Of a DNA stretch of 64,000 bases, positions 33,859 through 44,488 are shown in pieces. The stretch is from Dactylosporangium fulvum (lineage in GTDB: Bacteria; Actinomycetota; Actinomycetes; Mycobacteriales; Micromonosporaceae). The position numbers and the translations under genes were made by a program. Position 1 is the first letter of the stretch. Each line of letters begins with the position of its first letter. Under the pieces are notes generated by a model. That model saw only the letters and a program-made list of their open reading frames with translations. It ran no database searches and was not told where the DNA came from. Location: assembly GCF_025137375.1 (NCBI RefSeq), contig NZ_CP073720.1:4798501-4862500 (forward strand). Reading direction: 5' to 3'.

Positions 33859-34752
33859 TCAGCCGGACCGCTCCGACGGGTCGCTGTCAGATCGGGCCGG
33901 CGACACATCGCGGGACTCCCGGCTGATGGCGGCGAGCCATATCCCGCCCGCCATGGCGAGCACGCCCAACACCTGGACACCGATCCGCGGCCACCCGGTG
34001 GCGAGCTGTTCGTGGAAGGCGGTCACACCGATCAGTACGCTGACGAACGGGTCCATGACGGCGATCGCCGTGAGCGGCACGGCGATCCGGCCGCTCTGGA
34101 ACGCGTGCTGGTTGAGCACGACGGCACTGCCCCCGACGAGCACGAGCACGTAGAGCTGCGGTGTGGTGAGCACCGACAGCGGATCGGTGGCGAGATCGTC
34201 GGAGATGGTCTTGAGCAGGGAGGCCCCGAGACCGTACAGCAGGCCGGTGGCCACACCGAGCAGCGCGCCGCGCAGGGGGCCGACCACACGCCAGGCGACC
34301 ATCAGACAGGCGACGAGGGCCGGTCCGGCCCAGATCGCGACGCCCAGCCAACCGGTCAACGACGGCTGGGCCACGCCGGCGCGCGGCTGCGCGGCGAGCA
34401 GAAAGACGACCAGTCCGCTCCCGCCGAGTGCCACCACACCGAAGTCCCAGGCGTACATCCGGCGCCGGTTGAGGGCGGCGGCCAGCGGTATGGCCAGAAA
34501 CAGCCCGCTGATCAGCAGCGGTTCGACGAGTGCCAGCGGGGCCAGGCTGAGCGCGAGCGCCTGCAGACCGACGCCGATGCCCTCCGGGATCCATCCCAGC
34601 AGCCACCTCGGCCGGCGCGCCAGCCGGAGCAGCAGGCGCGGGTCGAGGTTCTGGGCCAGTTGCTCGCGCTTGGCCGCACTCTGCTCCAGCGCTGACGCTA
34701 CGGCGAAGCAGACGGCCGAGCCGACTCCCGCGAGTATCGCGACGAAGTTCAC
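33859..34752 (-). CDS. DMT/EamA-like integral membrane transporter
   Basis: The 297-residue protein has nine to ten predicted TM helices and an internal duplication typical of drug/metabolite or NIPA-like Mg transporters. Examples are ILAGVGSAVCFAVASALEQS, ALALSLAPLALVEPLLISGL and IAVPLTAIAVMDPFVSVLIG. The last segment is a good match to the conserved second-repeat motif of the DMT superfamily. The cytoplasmic C-terminus is polar. It converges with the PAP2 gene. Neither substrate nor direction of transport can be told. Confidence 0.82.
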   Translation of the reverse strand: MNFVAILAGVGSAVCFAVASALEQSAAKREQLAQNLDPRLLLRLARRPRWLLGWIPEGIGVGLQALALSLAPLALVEPLLISGLFLAIPLAAALNRRRMYAWDFGVVALGGSGLVVFLLAAQPRAGVAQPSLTGWLGVAIWAGPALVACLMVAWRVVGPLRGALLGVATGLLYGLGASLLKTISDDLATDPLSVLTTPQLYVLVLVGGSAVVLNQHAFQSGRIAVPLTAIAVMDPFVSVLIGVTAFHEQLATGWPRIGVQVLGVLAMAGGIWLAAISRESRDVSPARSDSDPSERSG

Positions 34753-35171
34753 CGCGCTGCCCGCTGGTGGTCGCCCCGCTGTTCGGTGCGGGCGACCGGC
34801 GTGCCGTGTCCCGCCGGCGGGACCGCGCTCGCTGTGCGCACGTGTGGTGTCCTAGCGAAGTTCGACTGCCCGCGCACCAGGTCGCCTACCCGTGCCACGA
34901 CGCTTCACACCGGCCCGGTCGGCCGTGCCGTCGTGCCGGCGAGCGTGACGCCGGGGTGACGGGGTAGGTCGTAGAGGTGGTCGCGTGGCTGGATCGTCAC
35001 CAGCACCAGCACACCGGCGTCGCCATCGGGATCGTGGCGTTGGTGCTGATGACGGTCGGTGTCTCCACCCTGGCCGCCACGCGCCTGATCGAGGCGCACC
35101 ATCGTCCTCACCACCTCCCGCACCTGCCGTATCACTCCGGCCTTGGGCGATGCCGCCAAGCAGCGGGCCGG
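34753..35171. other. 419-bp gap with one doubtful small ORF
   Basis: A plus-strand frame from GTG 34977 encodes a His-rich start (WLDRHQHQH), one hydrophobic helix (GVAIGIVALVLMTVGVSTLA) and a His-rich segment. It has no stop until 35732, so it would run 560 bases antisense to the next gene. It may be the 5' fragment of a lost membrane-protein gene. Nothing else is visible. Confidence 0.45.
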
Positions 35172-36122
35172 TCACCGTGGCTGTCCTCCCGGGGCTTGCA
35201 GGTGTTCGATCACGCCACGCGCGACGGCGACGGCCATCGCGTCCAGCGCGTCGTGGGTCATCGCCGCCATGTGCGGGGTGGCGAGGACCCGGGGGTGGTG
35301 CAGCAGCGGGTCGTCGGGGTCGGGTGGTTCGGGGGCGAACACGTCGACCGCGTAGCCCTGCAGCCGCCCGGCGTCGAGCGCGTCGAGCACGGCCGTACGG
35401 TCCACCACCCCGGCGCGGGCGGTGTTCACCAGGAGGGCGTCCGGCCGCATCCGGGTGAGTGCGTCGGCGCCGATCAGCCCGACCGTCTGCGGGGTCTGCG
35501 GCACGTGCAGGCTCACCACGTCGGAGTCGCGCAGCAGGTCGTCCAGCCCGACCAGGCGTACCCCCGGGGGCGGGGTGACCGCGGCGACGTCGTACCCGAG
35601 GACGGTCATGCCCAAGCCCTGGGCGCGGGCGGCGACGCCGCGGCCGATGGCGCCGAGCCCGACCAGGCCGAGGGTGCGGCTGGCGAGCATGGTGCCGGTC
35701 AGTCCCGCCGCGACGACCGAGGACGGCAGTGAGCGGCCGGCCGGGAAGGCGCCGCCCGCCAGCGCGGCCACGGCAGGCGGCAGCCGGCGGGCCAGGGTCA
35801 GCGCGGCCAGGACGACGAACTCGGCCACGGACTCGGCGTTGGCGCCCGGTGTGCTGACCACCGGGATGGCCAGCCGCTCGGCCGCGGCCAGGTCGATGCC
35901 GTCGAGACCGGCGCCGTGGCGGCCGACGACCCGCAGCCGCGGGGCCGATTCGAGCATGCCGGCCGTCACCGGGGAGGAGCGCACCACCAGGGCGTCCGCG
36001 GTGGCGAGCGGGCCGGCGGCGAGGACCGCCGGGTCGGTGACGTGGGCGACGTGCACCTCGCCTGCGGTACGCAGCAGGTCCATCCCGGCCGCCGCGATGG
36101 GTTCGGTGAGCAGGATCTTCAT
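35172..36122 (-). CDS. D-2-hydroxyacid dehydrogenase (SerA-like)
   Basis: This 316-residue NAD-dependent dehydrogenase has the Rossmann loop LGLVGLGAIGRGVAARA, catalytic Arg in LLVNTARAGVVDR, Glu in DVFAPEPPDPDD and His in LATPHMAAMTHDAL. No ACT domain is present. It is only moderately similar to the enzymes at 24172 and 44489, so the three are not recent copies. It is last in the unit ALDH-dppF-dppD, 10 bases after ALDH. ATG 36122 was chosen over the adjacent GTG 36125. It is likely to reduce or oxidise a hydroxy/keto acid released from the imported compound. Confidence 0.88.
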   Translation of the reverse strand: MKILLTEPIAAAGMDLLRTAGEVHVAHVTDPAVLAAGPLATADALVVRSSPVTAGMLESAPRLRVVGRHGAGLDGIDLAAAERLAIPVVSTPGANAESVAEFVVLAALTLARRLPPAVAALAGGAFPAGRSLPSSVVAAGLTGTMLASRTLGLVGLGAIGRGVAARAQGLGMTVLGYDVAAVTPPPGVRLVGLDDLLRDSDVVSLHVPQTPQTVGLIGADALTRMRPDALLVNTARAGVVDRTAVLDALDAGRLQGYAVDVFAPEPPDPDDPLLHHPRVLATPHMAAMTHDALDAMAVAVARGVIEHLQAPGGQPR

Positions 36123-36132
36123 CACGTCGCCG

Positions 36133-37557
36133 TCACCAGCCCGTGTAGCAGGTCACCGGCACCGAGTAGAAGTCCCGGGCGTAGCCGCCCTGCTCCCGGG
36201 GGCCGTGGTTGGAGTCGCCGACGCCGCCGAACGGCAGGTGCAGCTCGGTGCCGGCGGTCGGTAGGTTGACCGTCACGATGCCCGCCCGCGCGTCCCGCTT
36301 GAACCGCTCGGAGGCGGACAGTGACGTGGTCACGATGCCGGCGGAGAGCCCGTACCGGGTGTCGCCGGCGACGGCGATCGCCTCGTCGAGGTCGTCGACC
36401 TTGATCACGCAGGAGACGGGGCCGAAGATCTCCTCCCGGGCCACCCGCATGTCGTTGCGCGCGCCGGCGAAGAGCGTGGGGCGCATGAACTGCCCGTCGT
36501 GTGCGCCGCCGGCCACGACGGTCGCCCCCTCGGTGACGCCGACCGCCACGTACTCGAGATTCTGGGCGAGCTGTTCGGGGCTGGCCACCGGGCCGATCTC
36601 GCTGTGCGGGTCGAGCGGGTCGCCGACCCGCAGCGCGGCGGCGGCCTCGGCAAGCGCCGCGACGAACCGGTCGTGGATGCCCGCCTGCACGATCAGCCGG
36701 CTCGACGCGGTGCAGCGCTGGCCGGTGCTGAAGAAGCTGCCGTCCAGGGCGCAGCGCACCGCGACCGCCAGGTCGGCGTCGTCGAGCACCACGAGCGGGT
36801 TCTTACCGCCCATCTCCAGCTGGAACCGCTTGTTGCCGTGGGCGAGGCACTGCCGGGCCACATGCCCGCCGGTGCCGGTGCCGCCGGTGAAGGACACGCC
36901 GTCGACGTCGGGCGAGGTGAGTAACTCCTCGCCGACCACCCGGCCCGCGCCCATGACCAGGTTGAACACGCCGGGCGGCAGGCCGGAGCCGGCGATGATG
37001 CGGGCGAGCTCACCGGCGGAGGCGGTGACCAGCTCGGCGGGTTTGAGGACGACCGCGTTGCCGTACGCGAGCGCGGGTGCCACCTTCCACGCCGGGATCG
37101 CGAGCGGGTAGTTCCACGGCGTGATGACCCCGACCACGCCGAGCGGTCGGCGGCGGACCTCGGCGTGGACGTTGTCCCGGGTGGACGCGTACACCTCGCC
37201 CTGCGGCTGCAACATCTGGTGCGCGTAGTAACGGAAGGTCTGGCCGGCCCGGGTGACCTCGCCGCGCGCCTCGGCGAGTAGCTTGCCCTCCTCCCGGGCG
37301 AGCAGGACGGCGAGATCCTCGGTGCGGGCCAGGATGGCGGTGCCGATCCGGTCGAGGATCTCCATCCGGAACGCCACGGGGCGGCGGGACCAGTCGGGTT
37401 GGGCGGCGCGGGCGGCGGCGACCGCGGCACGGGCGGTGTCCCGGTCGGCCTGGGCGTACTCGCTGACGACCTCGCCGGGCCGGGCGGGGTTGAGGTTCTG
37501 CCGTCGTTCGCCGTCGACCCACTCGCCGCCGACAAGGTTGCGATGGAGCACGGTCAC
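36133..37557 (-). CDS. Aldehyde dehydrogenase
   Basis: The 474-residue NAD(P)-dependent enzyme oxidises an aldehyde to an acid. Motifs are GVITPWNYPLAIPAWKVAPA, VSFTGGTGTGGHVA, the general-base Glu in FQLEMGGKNPLVVLDDAD, the nucleophile Cys in FFSTGQRCTASSRL, EEIFGPVSCVIKV and LPFGGVGDSNHGPREQG. The group is close to alpha-ketoglutaric-semialdehyde or succinate-semialdehyde-type ALDHs. The GTG start overlaps the dppF stop (GTGA), so expression is tied to the transporter. The substrate is unknown. Confidence 0.93.
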   Translation of the reverse strand: MTVLHRNLVGGEWVDGERRQNLNPARPGEVVSEYAQADRDTARAAVAAARAAQPDWSRRPVAFRMEILDRIGTAILARTEDLAVLLAREEGKLLAEARGEVTRAGQTFRYYAHQMLQPQGEVYASTRDNVHAEVRRRPLGVVGVITPWNYPLAIPAWKVAPALAYGNAVVLKPAELVTASAGELARIIAGSGLPPGVFNLVMGAGRVVGEELLTSPDVDGVSFTGGTGTGGHVARQCLAHGNKRFQLEMGGKNPLVVLDDADLAVAVRCALDGSFFSTGQRCTASSRLIVQAGIHDRFVAALAEAAAALRVGDPLDPHSEIGPVASPEQLAQNLEYVAVGVTEGATVVAGGAHDGQFMRPTLFAGARNDMRVAREEIFGPVSCVIKVDDLDEAIAVAGDTRYGLSAGIVTTSLSASERFKRDARAGIVTVNLPTAGTELHLPFGGVGDSNHGPREQGGYARDFYSVPVTCYTGW

Positions 37558-38561
37558 CGTCCTACGGTGGTGGCGGCGACGGGCTCCTCGGCGTTCTCCG
37601 GGAAGTGGCAGGCGACCTGGTGCCCGGCCCCGGAGAGGGTCAGCGGCGGCGCCGTCGTCGCGCAGATCTCCTGGGCTTTCCAGCACCGGGTGCGGAACCG
37701 GCAGCCACTCGGTGGGCTCAGCGGGCTCGGGACGTCCCCGGTGAGGATCACGCGCTGCCGTTTGGTTTCCACGAGCGGATCCGGGATCGGTACCGCGGAC
37801 AGCAGCGCCTTGGTGTAGGGGTGCCGCGGCCGGCGGTACATCTCCTCGCAGTCGCCCACCTCGATGACGCCGCCGAGGTACATCACGGCGATGCGGTCGC
37901 AGAGGTGCCGCACGACGGCGAGGTCATGGGCGATGAACATCATCGTGAGACCCAGCTCCTCCTGGAGCTGCTCGAGCAGGTTGACGATCTGCGCCTGGAC
38001 GGAGACGTCCAGCGCGGACACCGGCTCGTCGGCAACGACGAACTCGGGGCCGCTGACCAGCGCCCGCGCGATGCCCACCCGCTGGCGCTGGCCCCCGGAG
38101 AACTCGTGCGGGTAGCGGTCGTGCCACCGGTCGCTGAGCCCGACCAGCCGCATGGTCTCCTGCGCCTTCTCCCGGCGTCCGGCGGCGGAGAGGTCGGAGT
38201 GCACCAGCAGCGGCTCCTCGATCAGCTCGCCGATGGTCATGCGGGGATTCAGCGACGCGTACGGGTCCTGGAAGACCATCTGCATCCGGCGGCGCATCGC
38301 CCGCATCCGCCTCCCGCGCAGCGTCGTGAGCTCGATCCCGTCGAAGGTCACGCTGCCCCGGCTGGGGCGCAGGAGCTGGAGGATGGCCCGCCCGGTGGTG
38401 GACTTGCCGCAACCGGACTCGCCCACCACGCCGATGATCTCGCCGCGCCGGATGTCGAGGTCCACACCGGACACCGCGCGCAGACGAGCCGGGAGCAGCG
38501 AGCCCCGCTTGGGCACCTTGAAGTCGACCGCGAGGTCACGCACCTGGACCAGCGTTGTCAT
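37554..38561 (-). CDS. dppF: Dipeptide/oligopeptide ABC transporter ATPase (DppF/OppF)
   Basis: This 335-residue ATPase has Walker A GVVGESGCGKSTTGRAI, signature EFSGGQRQRVGIARAL, Walker B FVVADEPVSALDVSVQAQI and the C-terminal Opp/Dpp Cys cluster (PPSGCRFRTRCWKAQEIC). The N-terminus VKVP-type linker is normal. It pairs with the DppD ATPase encoded immediately upstream (4-base overlap) and with permeases on the opposite strand. The imported compound may be a peptide or a related amide, given the M19 homologue in the same presumed regulon. Confidence 0.93.
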   Translation of the reverse strand: MTTLVQVRDLAVDFKVPKRGSLLPARLRAVSGVDLDIRRGEIIGVVGESGCGKSTTGRAILQLLRPSRGSVTFDGIELTTLRGRRMRAMRRRMQMVFQDPYASLNPRMTIGELIEEPLLVHSDLSAAGRREKAQETMRLVGLSDRWHDRYPHEFSGGQRQRVGIARALVSGPEFVVADEPVSALDVSVQAQIVNLLEQLQEELGLTMMFIAHDLAVVRHLCDRIAVMYLGGVIEVGDCEEMYRRPRHPYTKALLSAVPIPDPLVETKRQRVILTGDVPSPLSPPSGCRFRTRCWKAQEICATTAPPLTLSGAGHQVACHFPENAEEPVAATTVGR

Positions 38562-39601
38562 CGAACCTCCACAGACTGTTCGGCGAACCGGTCCTCGTTC
38601 GACAGCCAGCCACCCTCGCTCGCCGGGCGCATGCCCCAGCAGCGGCTCAGCTGGCCCCGGTCCGGGACCTGGTGGGTGAGGACCAGCTCCGGCGCGCTGT
38701 CCTGGCAGGTTTCGCGGGCGTGCACACAGCGCGGCGCGAACCGGCAGCCCGCCGGCATCGCCGACAGCTCCGGCGGCCGGCCCGCGATGGGGCGCAACCG
38801 TCCGGCGCGGACCAGGTCCAGCCGGGGCACCGAGCCGAGCAGACCCCAGGTGTAGGGCATCTGCGGGCGGTGGAACAGGTCGACGGTCTCCGCCCGCTCC
38901 ACGATCTGTCCCGCGTACATCACGTTGACCCGCTCGGCCATGCCGGCGACGACGCCGAGGTCGTGGGTGATGAACAGGACGGCGGTGCGGGTCTCCCGGG
39001 CCAGGTCCCGCAGCAGGTCCAGGATCTGCGCCTGGATGGTGACATCGAGCGCGGTGGTGATCTCGTCGGCGAGGATCAGCCGGGGGTCGCAGGACAACGC
39101 CATCGCGATCATGACGCGTTGCCGCATGCCCCCGGACAACTGGTGCGGATAGGAGCCGAGCCGGGTTTCCGCCGCGGGGATGCGCACCATCTCCAGCAAC
39201 TCGACCGCCCGGGTCCGCGCGGCCCGGCGGCTGAGCCCCAGATGCAGCTGCAGGGCCTCGGTGATCTGCCGCCCGATGGTGAGCACCGGGTTCAGCGAGG
39301 TCATCGGGTCCTGGAAGATCATCGCGATGCCCTTGCCGCGCACCGCCCGCAGCTCGCGGCGGCGCAGCTTGAGCAGGTCCCGCCCCTCGAAGAGCACCTG
39401 CCCGCCGGTCACCTGTCCCGCCGGCGGGACGATCAGGCCCATGATGGACTGCGCGGTGGCCGACTTTCCGCAGCCGGACTCTCCCACCAGCGCGACCATC
39501 TCACCGGCGTCGACGGTGAACGAGACACCGTCCACAGCGGTCACCGAGCCCCCCGCCGCGCGGAATTCAGTGCGCAGGTCACGCACCTCCAACAAGGCCA
39601 T
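38558..39601 (-). CDS. dppD: Dipeptide/oligopeptide ABC transporter ATPase (DppD/OppD)
   Basis: This is the 347-residue partner of DppF. Walker A is ALVGESGCGKSATAQSI, the Q loop IFQDPMTSLNPVLTIG, the signature QLSGGMRQRVMIAMAL and the Cys cluster AGCRFAPRCVHARETC. The segment after Walker B reads LILADEITTALDVT. The Pro normally found in ADEPTTALD is Ile, which is unusual. ATG 39601 follows GGGAGTTTCG; the longer frame's start is poorer. It is the first gene of its unit, divergent from the Lrp-type regulator, with an operator-like palindrome between. Confidence 0.93.
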   Translation of the reverse strand: MALLEVRDLRTEFRAAGGSVTAVDGVSFTVDAGEMVALVGESGCGKSATAQSIMGLIVPPAGQVTGGQVLFEGRDLLKLRRRELRAVRGKGIAMIFQDPMTSLNPVLTIGRQITEALQLHLGLSRRAARTRAVELLEMVRIPAAETRLGSYPHQLSGGMRQRVMIAMALSCDPRLILADEITTALDVTIQAQILDLLRDLARETRTAVLFITHDLGVVAGMAERVNVMYAGQIVERAETVDLFHRPQMPYTWGLLGSVPRLDLVRAGRLRPIAGRPPELSAMPAGCRFAPRCVHARETCQDSAPELVLTHQVPDRGQLSRCWGMRPASEGGWLSNEDRFAEQSVEVR

Positions 39602-39691
39602 CGAAACTCCCAAAAACTCGGTGCACGAACGCCGCCATTCGTCAACGGGGAGTGTTGCACAGGCGATGTTCGTCGTCTAGGCTCCCGCAAG

Positions 39692-39706
39692 CGACGAATT
39701 ACGTCG
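39692..39706. promoter_or_regulatory. Palindrome CGACGAATTACGTCG, candidate Lrp/AsnC operator
   Basis: It has arms CGACG and CGTCG around AATTA. It lies 19 bp before the Lrp-type gene start and in the divergent promoter of dppD. A near-identical copy (CGACGAATTTCGTC) lies upstream of the M19-dppA operon at 49377-49390. Sharing between these three promoters suggests one regulator, most likely the adjacent Lrp/AsnC protein. Confidence 0.6.
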
Positions 39707-39724
39707 ATTGAGAGTTGGAGCCCG

Positions 39725-40255
39725 ATGACATCCAAGAGCTCGGTCGCAAAGGATCGCAACATCATCCGGGAGCTCGTCCAGGACCCGAGGCAGACCAACG
39801 TCGCGCTGGCGGCGAAGGTCGGTCTCTCCGAGGGGTCGGTGCGGCGCCGGATCGAACGACTGCTCGCCGAAGGCAAATTGCAGTTCTCCGCGATCCCCAG
39901 CGCCGCCTTCATGGGCCGGCCGGTGCACACGATCTTCGAGATCCAGAGCGCCCCCGGCGCCACCGAGCAGCTCATCGACAAGCTCGCCGGCATGCCCGAG
40001 ATGGCCTACGTCTACCACGCGACCGGACAGTTCGACATCATCGCGGTCGGCTACTTCGCCTCCACCAACACCATGCGGCGGTTCTGGACCGAGCGGCTGG
40101 GCCACCTCGAAGGGGTGATGGAGAGCCGGTCCGTCATGGTGCTGCGGGTGGCCAAGCGTGCGCACGAGTGGGCGCGCGACCTCGCCGTCACCGAGGACGA
40201 GGAGTCGGACTGGGACGCCGGCTCCGACCCCGAGTTATCCGGCTTCGAGCACTGA
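39725..40255 (+). CDS. Lrp/AsnC-family transcriptional regulator
   Basis: The 176-residue protein has an N-terminal winged helix (DRNIIRELVQDPRQTNVALA, KVGLSEGSVRRRIERLL) and a C-terminal RAM ligand domain at about 65-145 (GRPVHTIFEIQSAPGATEQ, MAYVYHATGQFDIIAVGYF). An acidic tail follows. Lrp-type regulators bind amino acids or related acids. ATG 39725 follows TTGGAG. It precedes dppB by 19 bases and so starts the right-hand unit. The palindrome 19 bp upstream is a likely autoregulatory site. Confidence 0.92.
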   Translation: MTSKSSVAKDRNIIRELVQDPRQTNVALAAKVGLSEGSVRRRIERLLAEGKLQFSAIPSAAFMGRPVHTIFEIQSAPGATEQLIDKLAGMPEMAYVYHATGQFDIIAVGYFASTNTMRRFWTERLGHLEGVMESRSVMVLRVAKRAHEWARDLAVTEDEESDWDAGSDPELSGFEH

Positions 40256-40274
40256 CCGGGCCGGGAACCACACC

Positions 40275-41222
40275 ATGCTGCGCATCACGCTGATCCGCCT
40301 GTTGACGGTCATTCCCGTCCTGCTCGGGATCTCGGTGATCTCGTTCCTGGTGATCCGCATGATCCCGGGCGACGTGATCAGCTCGATCATGGGCCAGGAC
40401 TTCGGCGATCCCGCGGTCGAGGCGGAGATGCGCCGTTACTTCGGGCTCGACATGCCCGTGTACGAGCAGTTCCTGACCTGGTTCGGCGACCTCCTCCGCG
40501 GCGACCTCGGCACCTCGATGCGCACCGGCCAGCCGGTGCTCGACGAGATCCTGCAGCGCCTCCCGTCCACGCTGCTGCTGGCCGTCTCCGCGCTGCTGGT
40601 CGCCGTCCTGCTCTCCATCCCGCTCGGGATCCTGAGCGCCACCAAGCGCAACGGCCCGCTGGACGCGGTCGCCCGGGTCGTCTCGTTGATCGGGCTGTCC
40701 GTGCCCAACTTCTGGCTGGGCATCCTGCTCGTCTACGTCTTCTCCGTCACGCTCGGCTGGCTGCCCTCGCAGGGCGCCAGCGAGGAGGACGGCCTGCTCG
40801 CGAACCTGAAGCACCTGGTGCTCCCCGCCGTCACCCTCGGCGCCAGCCTCGCGGCGATCAACATGCGGATGACCCGGTCCAGCATGCTTGAGGTGCTCAA
40901 CCAGGACTACGTCCGCACCGCCCGCGCCAAGGGGATGGGGGAGCGCGTGGTCATGGTCCGGCACGCCCTGCGCAACTCGCTGATCCCGGTGGTGACGGTG
41001 CTCGGCATCGAGCTGGGCGCCCTGCTCGGCGGCACCGTCATCGTGGAGCAGGTCTTCGCGTGGCCCGGGCTGGGCACCATGGTCATCCGCGGGATCAGCC
41101 AGCGCGACTACCCGGTAGTCCAGGGCACCCTGCTCTTCCTCGCCTTCTTCTACGTCGTTGTCAACCTCCTCGTCGACCTCGTCTACACCTACCTGGATCC
41201 GAGGCTGCGCAGTGGTCACTGA
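40275..41222 (+). CDS. dppB: Peptide-type ABC transporter permease (DppB)
   Basis: This 315-residue inner-membrane permease has six predicted TM helices. The N-terminus IRLLTVIPVLLGISVISFLV is typical of DppB/GsiC. The cytoplasmic EAA loop reads DYVRTARAKGMGERVVMVRH and contacts the ATPases. The C-terminus LVDLVYTYLDPRLR is the family end. It lies 19 bases after the Lrp gene and overlaps dppC by 11 bases. It works with dppC, and with dppF, dppD and the binding protein encoded on the other strand. Confidence 0.94.
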   Translation: MLRITLIRLLTVIPVLLGISVISFLVIRMIPGDVISSIMGQDFGDPAVEAEMRRYFGLDMPVYEQFLTWFGDLLRGDLGTSMRTGQPVLDEILQRLPSTLLLAVSALLVAVLLSIPLGILSATKRNGPLDAVARVVSLIGLSVPNFWLGILLVYVFSVTLGWLPSQGASEEDGLLANLKHLVLPAVTLGASLAAINMRMTRSSMLEVLNQDYVRTARAKGMGERVVMVRHALRNSLIPVVTVLGIELGALLGGTVIVEQVFAWPGLGTMVIRGISQRDYPVVQGTLLFLAFFYVVVNLLVDLVYTYLDPRLRSGH

Positions 41223-42108
41223 AGTCGAATCCCGCCGGCTGAGCCGCTTACGCGCGGTCGGTGGCCGCGGCGGCTCGCTGCTGCGGCAGCTGACGCGGGA
41301 CAAGGTCGGCGCCGTGGGGCTGTTCATCGTCCTGCTCATGGCGGCGGCCGCGGCCCTCGCGCCGCTGATAGCGCCCTACGACCCCACCGCGATGTCCAAC
41401 CAGCGGCTCGCCCCACCCGGCGGCACCTTCCTGCTCGGGGCCGACGAGGCCGGGCGCGACCTGCTCAGCCGGGCCCTCTACGGCGCGCGTACCTCGCTGA
41501 CGGTCAGCCTGGTGGTGGTCACCTGCGCCGCCTCCGTCGGCGTCCTGCTGGGCCTGCTCGCCGGCTTCTACCGGGGCATCCTCGACGCGATCATCACCCC
41601 GGTCACCGACATCATGTTCGCCTTCCCCACCCTGCTGCTGGCCCTGGCGGTCGTGGCCGCCCGCGGGCCGGGCACGGAGAACCTCGTCCTCGCCCTGGTG
41701 ATCGTCTTCATCCCCAGCTTCGCCCGCATCGTGCGCGGCACGGCGATGTCGGTGCGGCGCGAGCCGTTCGTGGAGTCCGGGCAGGCGGTCGGGCTGAGCA
41801 ACACCCGGCTGATCTTTAAGTACGTCCTGCCCAACTCGATCGCGCCGATCGCGGTCCAGTTCACCACGAGCATCGCGTACGCGATCCTCATCGAGGCATC
41901 CCTGGGGTATCTCGGCCTCGGCGTGCAACCGCCCCAGCCCTCCTGGGGCTCGATGCTCTCCAACGGCAAGGCCTTCATGGAGATGTCGATCTGGCCGTCC
42001 GTCGTGCCGGGGGTCTGCATCATGATCGCCGTGCTGGGTTTCAACCTCCTGGGCGACACCCTCCGCGACGTTCTCGACCCGCGGCTGCGCGGCCGCACCA
42101 ACCGCTGA
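41212..42108 (+). CDS. dppC: Peptide-type ABC transporter permease (DppC)
   Basis: This 298-residue second permease subunit has LAPLIAPYDPTAMSNQRLAP and FLLGADEAGRDLLSRALYGA at the N-terminus, both DppC hallmarks. Five to six TM helices follow. The EAA loop is PFVESGQAVGLSNTRLIFKY, and GYLGLGVQPPQPSWGSML and LRDVLDPRLRG lie at the C-terminus. GTG 41212 gives an 11-base overlap with dppB. It is followed 20 bases later by the E1-type gene, so transport and catabolism are transcribed together. Confidence 0.94.
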   Translation: MVTEVESRRLSRLRAVGGRGGSLLRQLTRDKVGAVGLFIVLLMAAAAALAPLIAPYDPTAMSNQRLAPPGGTFLLGADEAGRDLLSRALYGARTSLTVSLVVVTCAASVGVLLGLLAGFYRGILDAIITPVTDIMFAFPTLLLALAVVAARGPGTENLVLALVIVFIPSFARIVRGTAMSVRREPFVESGQAVGLSNTRLIFKYVLPNSIAPIAVQFTTSIAYAILIEASLGYLGLGVQPPQPSWGSMLSNGKAFMEMSIWPSVVPGVCIMIAVLGFNLLGDTLRDVLDPRLRGRTNR

Positions 42109-42128
42109 CCCTCTTTGGAGCCTCCGTC

Positions 42129-44315
<2,187 letters not shown>

Positions 44316-44440
44316 CGAGGACCTGTGGTTCGTCCGCGCTGAGCGCGTTGTGGGGTAGGAAAACTTGGCCTATGACCCCAGTTTCCCTACACCTTGTTCA
44401 AGATCGGCGACTAGGCCCGGGACGGCGCGCGCACGGAAGG

Positions 44441-44478
44441 GCGGCGGCCCACCCGGGAGACATCGGGTGGGCCGCCGC
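44441..44478. terminator. Strong 15-bp stem terminator between convergent genes
   Basis: GCGGCGGCCCACCCG and its exact complement flank an 8-base loop (ggagacat). It lies 125 bp after the E1 stop and 10 bp before the hydroxyacid dehydrogenase stop, so it can serve both strands. There is no U-run, as is usual in actinobacteria. Confidence 0.75.
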
Positions 44479-44488
44479 AGGGGAACGG

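Noticed and set aside
34977..35732. Plus-strand frame with one TM helix and His-rich segments
   Set aside because: It has no stop before running 560 bases antisense to a clear dehydrogenase gene; only the first part may be a gene fragment.
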